In this document: in pieces, positions 19,512 through 28,745 of the stretch
How positions within the stretch are numbered: position 1 is the stretch's first letter
How the letters are laid out: the number at the start of each line of letters is the position of its first letter
Assembly: GCF_900129365.1 (NCBI RefSeq)
Contig: NZ_FQVM01000014.1
Coordinates: forward strand, 3,472-67,471
Length of the DNA: 64,000 bases
DNA from: Clostridium fallax
Lineage (GTDB): Bacteria; Bacillota; Clostridia; Clostridiales; Clostridiaceae
Reading direction: 5' to 3'
Program-made: the position numbers and the translations under genes
The notes under the pieces: generated by a model
What the model was told of the DNA's origin: nothing
Databases searched by the model: none
The model's input: the letters and a program-made list of their open reading frames with translations, nothing else

Positions 19512-20291
19512 TTAATTCCATTGATTCATAACAAAATCCCACATCATTTTACCACATTTTGCAAGAGTTACTGTACCATATACACTATTAGGTACTCCTT
19601 CTGACATAACCGTAAATGTGAAATTTCCTTTAGATAAATGAATAAGTTCTGTATCATTTTCAACGCCATGCTTATCACCAGATTTACTTGATATACTGTA
19701 CTTAGATTCTTCTGGTATATATAAACCTAATTTGTTTTTTATTTGCTGTCTTGTTAATATATCAATAAGCATTGTACTGTTTTTTCTATCTAAATACGTT
19801 GCATTATACAAGTGTTTCCATATCATACATAAGTCATAAGCTGTAGTTATATTTTCTATTTCTACTTCTGGATTTCTTTCGTCTCTGGTCTTTCTATTTA
19901 AGTTAGTATTTTTAAGTCCTAATTTTTTTATTGTTTCATTTATTTTTTCTATTCCTAAGATCTCAATTATTTTGTTAGCAGCGGTATTATCACTTTGAAT
20001 AAGCATTGCTACTAAAAGTTCAAAAACTGTATAATCTCTTTCTCCGAATTCATGGATAATTCCAGTTCCATATACTTTATCTTTAGTCTCAATCTTTATT
20101 TTATCTAGAAAATTTATGTTTCCTAATTCCTCTTCTTTAATTAAAGCAACTGCTATTGGTAATTTCATACACCCAGCTGCTGTCATCGGTTCATGTTCAT
20201 TATACCCATAAACATAACCTCCATCTAAATCCTCGAAGAAAAAGCTATATTTTCCATTTCTTGTTTCAATATATTTTTTTATCTCTTTCAT
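19512..20291 (-). CDS. Class A beta-lactamase-like serine hydrolase lacking the catalytic serine
   Basis: A 259-residue protein with the class A beta-lactamase fold and no signal peptide, so it should be cytoplasmic. The usual SxxK reads GCMK at 40-43. SDN is intact at 100-102, exactly 60 residues on as in class A enzymes, and the KTG-like motif is KSG at 203-205. The residue aligned with the nucleophile is therefore Gly, followed by Cys. The protein may be catalytically dead, may bind rather than cut, or may use the cysteine. GGAGG precedes the ATG. It lies between pfkA and the pyr promoter. Confidence 0.75.
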   Translation of the reverse strand: MKEIKKYIETRNGKYSFFFEDLDGGYVYGYNEHEPMTAAGCMKLPIAVALIKEEELGNINFLDKIKIETKDKVYGTGIIHEFGERDYTVFELLVAMLIQSDNTAANKIIEILGIEKINETIKKLGLKNTNLNRKTRDERNPEVEIENITTAYDLCMIWKHLYNATYLDRKNSTMLIDILTRQQIKNKLGLYIPEESKYSISSKSGDKHGVENDTELIHLSKGNFTFTVMSEGVPNSVYGTVTLAKCGKMMWDFVMNQWN

Positions 20292-20329
20292 AATACCCTC
20301 CAGCTTTCTTTGTTATAATGCACAATTGA

Positions 20330-20358
20330 ATTATAGCATATTGTCAGAAAATTTTGAA
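20330..20358 (-). promoter_or_regulatory. Promoter with CodY-like box for the beta-lactamase-like gene
   Basis: On the minus strand an extended -10 (TGC then TATAAT, 20330-20335) lies 17 bases from a weak -35 TTCAAA. The spacer, at 20339-20353, reads AATTTTCTGACAATA, 13 of 15 matches to the CodY consensus AATTTTCWGAAAATT. A bound repressor there would block the promoter. The regulator is inference. Confidence 0.4.
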
Positions 20359-20448
20359 GTATTTATAGTTAAAACGTTAACATTTTAATTTTTTTAGATA
20401 TTTTTCACATAATAACAAAGATTCTTCAATTTATTATGGCTTATTATA

Positions 20449-21546
20449 TTAATCTCCAAAGGAAATCCCTATTTTTTTTGCTATTTTAACAAATTCTCCA
20501 TTAGGATTAACATACTTATTATGGCCTATTACTTCTTCTAAACTTACATAGGATATATCGCTTCCCTTTAAGCAAACCATATTACCAAACTTACCTTCAT
20601 TAATTAATTCAACTGCTTTAACTCCATACCTGGTTGATAAAATTCTATCATAGGTTGATGCATTTCCACCTCTTTGTATATGACCTAATACTGTACTTCT
20701 TATCTCATGGTTCTTAACTAATTTTTCTAATTCTACTGCTAATTTATTAGCTACTCCTCCATATCTTATAGGATCTGGACTATCTTCTACTATTTTATAT
20801 ACAGTAGCTGAACCATCTTTAGGTTTTGCTCCCTCTGCCACTACAATAATTGAAAATAATTTTCCTTCTGCTTCTCTTTCTTTTACTTTTTCTATTATTT
20901 TATTAATATCATAAGGAATCTCAGGTATTAATATAACATCTGCAGATCCTGCAATTCCTGATTCTAAAGCAATCCAACCAGCATCTCTTCCCATAACCTC
21001 TAGAAGCATTATTCTATGATGAGATTCTGCTGTAGTGTGAAGTCTATCTAAAGCTTCTGTAGCTACTCCAATGGCTGTATTAAAACCAAAGGTTACATCT
21101 GTTGCTGCTAAGTCATTATCAATAGTTTTAGGTACACCTATTATATTAACTCCCTTTCTTGCAAAATCTCTTGCAGAAGTTAAAGTACCATCTCCACCTA
21201 TAACAATTAAAGCATCTATTCCTTCCTTTTTTAAATTTTCTACTGCTACATCTGAAACGTCTTTTTTAACCATTTTGCCATTTTCTTCAACAAGATAATC
21301 AAATAGATTATCTTTATTTGAACTATAAAGAATAGTTCCTCCCTTATGAAGAATACCTGAAACTGTTTCCAATGTTAGAGGAATTAAGTCATTATTGTAT
21401 AACCCTTTATATCCAAATTTATAACCATATACTTCATACCCATACTGCAATATTGCTGTTCTAGTAACTGCTCTAATAACTGCATTTAATCCTGGACAGT
21501 CTCCACCTCCAGTGAGTATTGCTATTTTTTTAATTTCTTTTCTCAT
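20449..21546 (-). CDS. pfkA: 6-phosphofructokinase, group III type
   Basis: A 365-residue phosphofructokinase, longer than the approximately 320-residue allosteric enzyme of Bacillus. GGGDCPGLN at 13-21 starts the nucleotide site, GGDG is at 117-120, and PKTIDND at 139-145 carries the catalytic Asp. Gly in GGDG favours ATP. Lys in PKTIDND, where the classical ATP enzyme has Gly, marks the mixed-substrate group III branch. It commits fructose-6-phosphate to glycolysis. GGAGG precedes the ATG. Only a weak hairpin (20408-20438) follows it. Confidence 0.9.
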   Translation of the reverse strand: MRKEIKKIAILTGGGDCPGLNAVIRAVTRTAILQYGYEVYGYKFGYKGLYNNDLIPLTLETVSGILHKGGTILYSSNKDNLFDYLVEENGKMVKKDVSDVAVENLKKEGIDALIVIGGDGTLTSARDFARKGVNIIGVPKTIDNDLAATDVTFGFNTAIGVATEALDRLHTTAESHHRIMLLEVMGRDAGWIALESGIAGSADVILIPEIPYDINKIIEKVKEREAEGKLFSIIVVAEGAKPKDGSATVYKIVEDSPDPIRYGGVANKLAVELEKLVKNHEIRSTVLGHIQRGGNASTYDRILSTRYGVKAVELINEGKFGNMVCLKGSDISYVSLEEVIGHNKYVNPNGEFVKIAKKIGISFGD

Positions 21547-21726
21547 AAATCTTTCCTCCTCTACCCAATAACTACAAGCTCTTTACACCAAATTAAAATT
21601 TTTCCTATTTTATTTTATGATATCATAATAATTTTTCATTTCAAAGTTATTTTTTTAATATTTTAAATTTTGTGTTATTTTATAATTTTCTATCATTTTC
21701 TTCTTATATTATTTTATATTTATATA

Positions 21727-21763
21727 AATAAAAGCTAAGAACTTATTTTTAAATCCTTAGCTT
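21727..21763 (-). terminator. Terminator after the phosphatase pseudogene
   Basis: An 8-bp stem (AAGCTAAG with CTTAGCTT) is followed on the minus strand by a T-rich run. It lies past the 3' end of the pseudogene. Confidence 0.55.
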
Positions 21764-21799
21764 AATTAATAATTTTAAAATTAAAATATACTATAAATA

Positions 21800-22719
21800 T
21801 TAATATAAATATAAATAGACATTTTTAAGATTCTCTATGTCATCATCCCCTAATCCAAATTCCTTTTCAAAATATCTTTCATAGTTCCCATAATTATCTT
21901 TTATAGATTTTAAGGATATTTCTATATATTCTCTTTTTATTTCTAAAATATCTCTTAACATATTTAAAGAATCCTTACTTTTAAAAAAATCACTATACAC
22001 ATTTATAATTTGGTTCTCATTTTCTTTTATATGAAGATTACTCTTTAAATAGTCTTCTGTAACCGTTTCTTCATCTACACCTAATGCTAATAAAATTAAA
22101 GCTGATCCAATCCCAGTTCTATCTTTTCCTGATATACAGTGTTATAATATTGCAGTATCCTTAGGATTTTTAAATAATTTCATAAGTTCTTTAAAATCCT
22201 TATTATTTATAGGCATTATTTTATATACATCTAAATTAGTCATAGCTGATATATTGATATTTTTTATATCATTTAACTTAAAATCTTGAAATCTCTCCTT
22301 TTCTTCTTTTGATCTATAATCTAAAATATATTTTATTCCCAAGGTTTTAAAATACTTTAAATCATCATCTTTTAATTTAGAAAGATCTTCAGAACGGTAA
22401 AATAATCCCCATTTTACTTTTCTTCCATCCCTTGTTTTATATCTTCCTAAATTCCTAAAGTTATGGAATTTTTTTAAAGGAACTATTCTTTCTGCTATCA
22501 TTAGTTTTTCTCCTTCATATTTTATTATATAAAAAGTTCTATTGTTAGGAGATGGATCTTTGAAAATTATAGAATTTTCTCCATTTATTTTTTTAAGAAA
22601 ATCTTATCTCCATCTATTTTATTAAAGTAGTAAATCTCTCCATCACTTAAATTTTTACTTAATGTTATTTTAATATTTTCATCTTTATTTTTCACTAAAC
22701 TTCCATCTAAATTACTCAC
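21800..22719 (-). pseudogene. Tyrosine phosphatase (PTP-loop family), broken by a frameshift and an in-frame stop
   Basis: Read leftward from a GTG at 22719 (AAGGG 7 bases upstream), the first segment ends at a TAA just after a run of seven A (22588-22594 on the other strand). One more A restores a frame that runs on through IAERIVPLKKFHNFRNLGRY and GLFYRSEDL, the start of a bacterial tyrosine phosphatase domain. A second lesion, TAA at 22142-22144, falls immediately before HCISGKDRTG, the catalytic P-loop. After it the frame stays open to 21800. The family motif FRDLGGY is also altered. Intact, it would be about 305 residues. Unless both sites are recoded, no active enzyme is made. Confidence 0.85.
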
Positions 22720-23068
22720 TTTGTATCCCTTTTTATCTTTTCAATATAAATTTAAATCTATAATTTATATTCTAACTTAAGTAAAAAATATAAAAAGTGA
22801 TTTTGCCTAATGCTAACGCTAAATTAACAAAATTTATAATATCATAATAATACTTTTTAAAGTATTATTCTTTTACTTTAAAAATATTTATTGAAAAATT
22901 CCTTTTAAGTTTTAAATAAAAATTTTCTTTGTCTTATATTCAAAATAAAATAAATCTCCTAAAGTAAAAAATATTACTTTAGGAGATTTATTTTATATAA
23001 GTATTACTTGATTTAAATTAATATTAAATATGTTTTTTACAAAAATCAGCTTATAAAGCCTTAATATA
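22720..23068. other. Gap upstream of the pseudogene
   Basis: This gap holds the uppP terminator and a separate AT-rich 11-bp inverted repeat at 22846-22869, with nothing that looks coding. Confidence 0.5.
22947..22994 (-). terminator. Terminator after uppP
   Basis: A perfect 21-bp stem around a 6-base loop includes A- and T-rich ends. It lies 75 bases past the uppP stop. Confidence 0.75.
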
Positions 23069-23971
23069 TTAGCTAATTACCCCAATTAATATTAAAAGAG
23101 CTAGTATTATACCAGCAACTATTCTATATAATGCAAAAATTCTCATAGGTTTCTTCTTCAAGTAACTTATGAATCCATCAATTACTAATATTGATACAAT
23201 AAAAGCAACAATAAATCCTACGATTAAAGATACCCATTCAGTTGATGTCATAGTTGCAAAACCTTTATATTTATAAATTTTTAATCCAGATGCTCCAAAC
23301 ATAACTGGAATAGCTAAAAAGAATGAGTATTCAGCAGCAGCTGTAGTTGAAATACCTGCAATCCATCCGCCCATTATTGTTGATGCACTTCTTGACATTC
23401 CTGGCCATAAAGAAAGACATTGGAAAATACCTACCTTTAATGCTTGTCCATACGATATATCATCAACAGTTTTTGTTGTTTTGCTTCTTTTAGCTCTAGA
23501 TCTAAAATTATTTTCAACTATTAACAATAATATACCACCAACTATAAATCCTATAGCTACAGTCTTTGTACTAAATAAATATTTATCTATTAAATCATCT
23601 AATGAAAGACCTAAAATTGCAGCTGGAATACATCCAATTATTATTGCTAAACTAAGTTTTACACCTTTTTTATCTTTACTACTTAATGAATAATTTTTCC
23701 CTTTAATTAATCTTGCTATAGGACTTACAATCCATTTACAGAAAGAACATAAAAGGCCCCATAATTTGTTCCAATATAAAACAATTACTGCAAGAATTGC
23801 ACCTAATTGTATTACTACTTCAAACATGTTAGTAAATTCTGTTCCATGGAACCCTATTAAGTCTCCAACTAAAATCATATGGCCTGTAGAAGAAACTGGT
23901 ACAAATTCTGTTAAACCTTCTACTATGGCTATAACTATAGCTTTTAATATAAATATAAAATTTAAACCCAT
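23069..23971 (-). CDS. uppP: Undecaprenyl-diphosphatase (BacA type)
   Basis: A 300-residue membrane protein with eight or so helices. The two active-site repeats are visible: VEGLTEFVPVSSTGHMIL near residue 17 and GIFQCLSLWPGMSRSASTIMGG near residue 185, with the Glu, Ser, His and Arg residues of the family. It removes a phosphate from undecaprenyl pyrophosphate so the lipid carrier can be reused in wall synthesis; high levels give bacitracin tolerance. It stands alone with its own terminator. The ribosome site is weak (GAGAGTGA). Confidence 0.95.
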   Translation of the reverse strand: MGLNFIFILKAIVIAIVEGLTEFVPVSSTGHMILVGDLIGFHGTEFTNMFEVVIQLGAILAVIVLYWNKLWGLLCSFCKWIVSPIARLIKGKNYSLSSKDKKGVKLSLAIIIGCIPAAILGLSLDDLIDKYLFSTKTVAIGFIVGGILLLIVENNFRSRAKRSKTTKTVDDISYGQALKVGIFQCLSLWPGMSRSASTIMGGWIAGISTTAAAEYSFFLAIPVMFGASGLKIYKYKGFATMTSTEWVSLIVGFIVAFIVSILVIDGFISYLKKKPMRIFALYRIVAGIILALLILIGVIS

Positions 23972-24147
23972 ATTTTCACTCTCTTTCTATTATAATCACA
24001 CACCATTTAATTATAATTTTGATTTTTCAAATTGTCTATTATAAAATACTTAAATTAAAATAAATTATTTCTTAATATATAAGCTATAATACCAATAATA
24101 ATAGAATTTAAGGTAGAAAAATAGTTTATATTGATTTTACATAAAAT

Positions 24148-24228
24148 ATAAAGACTCCTTATACTAAGCCTAAAATTTTAATTTTTAATTCTAATTTTTA
24201 GGTCAATCTAAATATAAAGAGTCTTTAT
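24148..24228 (-). terminator. Probable terminator after manA (long imperfect hairpin)
   Basis: The outer arms ATAAAGACTC and GAGTCTTTAT pair, and inner CCTAAAA and TTTTTAGG segments extend the structure. On the minus strand it is followed by ATTTTATG. It is longer than most terminators here. Confidence 0.45.
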
Positions 24229-24252
24229 GAAAATTATTTTAACTTATTTATT

Positions 24253-25230
24253 TTAATATCTTATTATATCAATTATTTCTTTTTCTACTTTTTTTTCATC
24301 TGGAACATAACTTTTTAATAATGTTATATCACCTTTTATAGTATACTTTCCTAAGGATGCTGGTATAAGTATGCTATCTCCTTTTTTTATTACCTCTTCT
24401 CCTTTATCATAAGAAATAATTCCTTTTCCATCTACTGCTGTAAATATAAAAAATCTTTCCTTATCACTTTCTTCTTCTAATAAATCTTTTATTTCATATT
24501 TTTCTATAGCAAAATATTTACAAAGACTTAAATAAGTTTTAGTATATCCTGAAAATTCTGCTTTAAGTCCTTTATTATTATGACCTTTTAATGAGAAGTC
24601 AATAACATCTAAAGCTTTTTCCACATGAATTTCTCTTCCTCTATTATAGTCATATACTCTATATGTAGTATCACTATTTTGTTGTATCTCTGCAATTATA
24701 ACGCCTTCTCCAATAGCATGTACCAATCCACTTTTTACAAAGAAAAAATCTCCTTTTTTAACTGGTATCTTATTTAAATATTCATCAAAAATTCCTGTTT
24801 CTATAGCTTTTATAAATTGCTCCTTATTACAATTTTTAGTTCCTACAACTAAATTGGCTCCTTTAAAAGCTTCAACTACATACCAACATTCAGTTTTTCC
24901 AAGCTCTCCTTCTACCCTTTTTCCATAATCATCATCAGGATGTACTTGTACAGAAAGTTTGTCTTTAGCATTTATAAGCTTAACTAGTAGTGGAAACTTT
25001 TCTTTGTTTATTTTACTACCTAATAAATCATCTCCATATTTTTTTATAAGTTCATCAAACTTTATTCCTTTAAAAGCTCCATTTGATACAATACCAGTTC
25101 CATTGGGATGGCAAGCTATATCCCATGTTTCCCCTATATTTCCATTAGGAAGATTATCTCTAAAACTTTCAAAATCTCTTCCACCCCATATTTTATCATA
25201 ATATAAATTTTCAAATTTAATTGGATACAT
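24253..25230 (-). CDS. manA: Mannose-6-phosphate isomerase, class I
   Basis: A 325-residue cupin enzyme interconverting mannose-6-phosphate and fructose-6-phosphate. Zinc ligands are visible in VQVHPDDDY, GKTECWYV and GLVHAIGEG, and the YNRGREIHVEKALDVI segment is typical of the short Firmicute type. It allows growth on mannose and supplies mannose-6-phosphate for glycans. AGGAGG precedes the ATG. No mannose PTS gene is beside it. Confidence 0.93.
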   Translation of the reverse strand: MYPIKFENLYYDKIWGGRDFESFRDNLPNGNIGETWDIACHPNGTGIVSNGAFKGIKFDELIKKYGDDLLGSKINKEKFPLLVKLINAKDKLSVQVHPDDDYGKRVEGELGKTECWYVVEAFKGANLVVGTKNCNKEQFIKAIETGIFDEYLNKIPVKKGDFFFVKSGLVHAIGEGVIIAEIQQNSDTTYRVYDYNRGREIHVEKALDVIDFSLKGHNNKGLKAEFSGYTKTYLSLCKYFAIEKYEIKDLLEEESDKERFFIFTAVDGKGIISYDKGEEVIKKGDSILIPASLGKYTIKGDITLLKSYVPDEKKVEKEIIDIIRY

Positions 25231-25681
25231 GTAAAAATTCCTCCTACCGCTATAAATTCTTTATTTTAATTAATCTTATTAACTTTAATATTTACTTACA
25301 AAATTCAAAGATTTTATCTTATTCATAAAATATAACAACTAAAATCATAATATCATTTTAAAAAAGTTTTTAAAAGTATCCATAATTGTATAATTACAAT
25401 AAAAAATGTACTTATTTCATATTTATAACTAAATTTATTTTAATAAGTTATATTAATACTTTATGTTACATAGAAAAAATTTTTAGTTGTTAACTGCTAA
25501 AGTAAATTTTTTAAATTTATATACTTTTATCTTTAAAATATTTTGCAAAATTTATAAAAAATATATTGTTTAATTAAAATAAAATATATTAATCATCTTA
25601 AAAACCAGTATAGCAATATTGTATAGTATAGATATTATGATATACTTAAATATAGTTTATTTTTTAGGAGAAAAGCTATTA
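25231..25681. other. Divergent non-coding gap between manA and the murT-gatD unit
   Basis: Very AT-rich. It holds the manA promoter and an inverted repeat ATTGTA-4-TACAAT at 25385-25400, which could be an operator. I see no gene or terminator. Confidence 0.5.
25273..25301 (-). promoter_or_regulatory. Candidate manA promoter
   Basis: TTGTAA (25296-25301) and TAAGAT (25273-25278) on the minus strand are 17 bases apart. Confidence 0.4.
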
Positions 25682-26512
25682 ATGTTTAACAAAAGTATCA
25701 TAATAAAACTAATAAAATCTATAATAATTTTTCTAATTTTTATTTTTATTGGTTTTACAATTTATTTAATACCAAATATATCTTTAAAGTTTAATAATAT
25801 TTTAGATAAAAACTGTAGAGTTTTTTCTAATAAAAATAATAACGATGATATAACAGAAATTATGTTTTCACCAGTTTTGTTAGAAAATGAAAGTTTTGTT
25901 AATCCTTCCGATATATCTAATTTTGATTTAACTTTAGGAATTATTAAAAAAAATGAAGGTTTAAATTTAAATTCTTTCTCAAAATCAATAACTTTAATTG
26001 CAGATGATGATAAAAATTTATTAAACAATGATATTCATATTTTAAATACTAATCATTTCTATGAAACTTCTATAGAAAATAATTTTATTAACTATATGTA
26101 TCTTGATAAAGATTTATCTTCACCTTCTGAAATATCTACATATAAAAATATTATTAAAAGATATAAAGCTAAAAAAGGCTTTATAGTTATTTATATATCT
26201 TCAAAAGCAAGAGTTACAAAAAATACTTTAGATTTTTTATGTGATGAAGGAGTAAACATAATTTTTTCACCAGCTCTTAATAATACTTCTATTGAAAAAA
26301 ATAAAAGCTCAGTTATAATTTATGGAGTAGAAAATTTTGAAGAATGTATGCCTCAATTTGATTTAATATTTCAAGATAATAATCCTATAGCATTAGGAAT
26401 TAAGCTACACTCTAATGGCTCAAAAAATGATAAAGAATACGATGATATAATAAAAAATTCTAAAAACTTTGCCATTGATTTAAGCAAAAACTTTTCCTAT
26501 ATAGACTATTAG
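25682..26512 (+). CDS. Membrane-anchored protein of unknown function upstream of murT-gatD
   Basis: A 276-residue protein with one N-terminal membrane helix (about residues 5-33) and the rest probably extracytoplasmic. I do not recognise a family with confidence. The order of an early DLTLG segment, a middle IHILNTNH segment and GFIVIYISSKARV followed by DEGVNIIFSPAL faintly recalls the CapA metallophosphatase-like fold, but the usual metal-binding residues are missing. The start at 25682 has AGGAG 11 bases upstream. There is no terminator before murT, 62 bases on, so the genes are probably co-transcribed. Confidence 0.6.
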   Translation: MFNKSIIIKLIKSIIIFLIFIFIGFTIYLIPNISLKFNNILDKNCRVFSNKNNNDDITEIMFSPVLLENESFVNPSDISNFDLTLGIIKKNEGLNLNSFSKSITLIADDDKNLLNNDIHILNTNHFYETSIENNFINYMYLDKDLSSPSEISTYKNIIKRYKAKKGFIVIYISSKARVTKNTLDFLCDEGVNIIFSPALNNTSIEKNKSSVIIYGVENFEECMPQFDLIFQDNNPIALGIKLHSNGSKNDKEYDDIIKNSKNFAIDLSKNFSYIDY

Positions 26513-26574
26513 TGATTAATTTTAAGGTAATCTGTAAATAATTCAAAAGATAACAATAAAAGGTGGTGTCTAAA

Positions 26575-27921
26575 ATTAAATTAAATACTTTTTTTGCAAT
26601 CATAACTTCTAAATTAACTCATTTTGTTGCTAAAAACTTTTTTAAAGGTGGAAGTAACTTTCCAGGAAAAATCGCTTTAAAATTTGATAGATCCATATTA
26701 AATACAGTATGTAAAAACTATCATGTAATTTTAATAACTGGTACTAATGGTAAGACTACTACCACTAGTATGATATACAATATCTTAAAAGAAAAGGGAT
26801 ATAATGTAATAACAAATAGCACAGGAGCTAATATGTTTCCTGGGATAACTAATTGTTTTGTATCTAATTATAAATTTTTTAATAAAGAAAAAAAATATGC
26901 TGTTATAGAAGTAGATGAGGCTAATGTAAAATTTATAACAGAATATATATCTCCAGAACTTCTTACTATAACTAATCTATTTAGAGATCAATTAGACCGT
27001 TATGGTGAAGTTTATACTACCTTAGAAAAAATTCTTGAAGGCGTAAATAAAAGTCCTTCCACTAAACTTATATTAAATGGTGATGAATCTTTACTTGGTA
27101 AGCTAAACCTTAAAAATCCTACTGTATATTTTGGTTTTGATACTAAAATAAATGATAACACTGAAATAGAACTAAATGCTGATGCTAAGTTTTGTAAGTT
27201 TTGTAAAAGTCCTTATTCCTATAATTATATAACCTATAATCATTTAGGAGATTTTTACTGTCCAAGCTGTGGTTATAAAAGAGAAGATTTAAAATATAAG
27301 GTTACAAAAATTATTGAATCTACTCCTGATGGATCATTAGTAGAATTTAATAATAAACCTTTCACAATAACACAGTCTGGTACCTATAATATTTATAATG
27401 GATTATGTGCTTATTCTATATGTAAAGAATTAAATATTGATGATGAAACAATTGAAAAATCTTTTAAAAAGCAAGAATCAAGCTTTGGAAGACAGGAAAA
27501 TATAAATCTTAATGAAAAAGAAATTAAAATTATTTTGGTTAAAAATCCTGCCGGTTATAATCAAGCCTTAGATACTTTGTGCTTAAATAAAGATAAGTTT
27601 TCAGCAGCATTTTTATTAAATGATAATTACGCTGACGGAAGAGACATTTCTTGGCTTTGGGATGTTAATTTTGAAAAATTATATTCTATGGATATTGCTG
27701 AAATATTTATTTCAGGTACAAGAAGATATGACATGGCTGTTAGATTAAAGATTGCTTCTCTTTCTCCTAGTAAATTTATAATTGAAGAAAACTATGAAAA
27801 TCTAACAAATAAAATTATAGAAGGAAAAGAAAATAGAGTATATATATTAGCAACCTATACTGCTATGATAAACTATAGAAAATTCCTTCATTCAAAAGGT
27901 TATATTGAAAAACTTTGGTAG
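26575..27921 (+). CDS. murT: Lipid II isoglutaminyl synthase subunit MurT
   Basis: A 448-residue Mur-ligase-like protein. The P-loop GTNGKTTTT starts near residue 56. Four zinc cysteines of the MurT insertion are at about 207, 210, 229 and 232, and the C-terminal MurT domain has NYADGRDISWLWDV. With GatD it amidates the D-Glu of lipid II. The start is odd: AGGTGG at 26561-26566 lies 8 bases before an ATT that begins the segment homologues start with (KLNTFFAI). The GTG codons at 26563 and 26566 overlap the ribosome site. I favour the ATT; a GTG start would add 3-4 residues. Confidence 0.9.
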   Translation: MKLNTFFAIITSKLTHFVAKNFFKGGSNFPGKIALKFDRSILNTVCKNYHVILITGTNGKTTTTSMIYNILKEKGYNVITNSTGANMFPGITNCFVSNYKFFNKEKKYAVIEVDEANVKFITEYISPELLTITNLFRDQLDRYGEVYTTLEKILEGVNKSPSTKLILNGDESLLGKLNLKNPTVYFGFDTKINDNTEIELNADAKFCKFCKSPYSYNYITYNHLGDFYCPSCGYKREDLKYKVTKIIESTPDGSLVEFNNKPFTITQSGTYNIYNGLCAYSICKELNIDDETIEKSFKKQESSFGRQENINLNEKEIKIILVKNPAGYNQALDTLCLNKDKFSAAFLLNDNYADGRDISWLWDVNFEKLYSMDIAEIFISGTRRYDMAVRLKIASLSPSKFIIEENYENLTNKIIEGKENRVYILATYTAMINYRKFLHSKGYIEKLW

Positions 27922-27935
27922 AAAGGAAAATTATT

Positions 27936-28667
27936 ATGGAGTTAAATATATGTCATTTATATCCTGATCTTTTAAATGTATATGGTGATTTGGGAAATAT
28001 ACTAGTTCTTAAATATAGATCAGAAGCTAGAGGAATTAAAGTGAATATAATTAATGTTTCTCTTAATGATTCTTTTAAAGAAGAAGATTATGATATAGTT
28101 TTCTTTGGTGGTGGTCAAGATTATGAGCAATCAATTGTATCTAAAGATTTAATTGAAACAAAGAAGACTTCAATTATAAACTATATAGAAAATAACGGTG
28201 TATTCTTAGCTATATGTGGAGGATATCAATTATTAGGAAAATATTATGAAACTCCAACTGGAGAAAAGCTTGAAGGTTTAGGTGCTTTAAATATATATAC
28301 TGAAGGTGGAGATACAAGGTTTATTGGAAATACCGCAATTTTAAATGAAGATTTTAATGAAACCTATGTAGGCTTTGAAAATCATTCAGGAAGAACTTAT
28401 ATAAATGACCTTAAACCTCTTGGAAAGTGTCTTCATGGATATGGCAATAATGGTTCTGATAATAATGAGGGTTGTATTTATAAAAATACCTTTGGAAGTT
28501 ATTTTCATGGTTCCCTTCTATCTAAGAATCCTGAATTAGCAGATAGACTTATTACTTTAGCCTTAAATAAAAAATATGAAAATTTTAACTTAGAACCTTT
28601 AGATGATTCTCTTGAACTTAAAGCTAAAAAAGCAGTTCTAGATATGCTAAATAAAACAGAAAAATAA
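27936..28667 (+). CDS. gatD: Lipid II isoglutaminyl synthase subunit GatD (glutamine amidotransferase)
   Basis: A 243-residue class I glutaminase domain that feeds ammonia to MurT. The nucleophile is Cys 94 in FLAICGGYQLLG, and the histidine is in GSYFHGSLLSKNPE. The start at 27936 has AGGA 8 bases upstream; a longer frame from 27915 overlaps murT and has no ribosome site. It follows murT by 14 bases and ends with a terminator. Amidated lipid II is needed for efficient cross-linking and lysozyme resistance in Gram-positive bacteria. Confidence 0.93.
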   Translation: MELNICHLYPDLLNVYGDLGNILVLKYRSEARGIKVNIINVSLNDSFKEEDYDIVFFGGGQDYEQSIVSKDLIETKKTSIINYIENNGVFLAICGGYQLLGKYYETPTGEKLEGLGALNIYTEGGDTRFIGNTAILNEDFNETYVGFENHSGRTYINDLKPLGKCLHGYGNNGSDNNEGCIYKNTFGSYFHGSLLSKNPELADRLITLALNKKYENFNLEPLDDSLELKAKKAVLDMLNKTEK

Positions 28668-28672
28668 AATTT

Positions 28673-28722
28673 AAAAGAAGGTATGAACTTATTCTATTAT
28701 TAAAATTCTACCTTCTTTTGAT
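28673..28722 (+). terminator. Terminator after gatD
   Basis: An 11-bp perfect stem (AAAAGAAGGTA with TACCTTCTTTT) ends in a T-run. Confidence 0.75.
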
Positions 28723-28745
28723 ATATTTCTACTAAAAAAACTATT

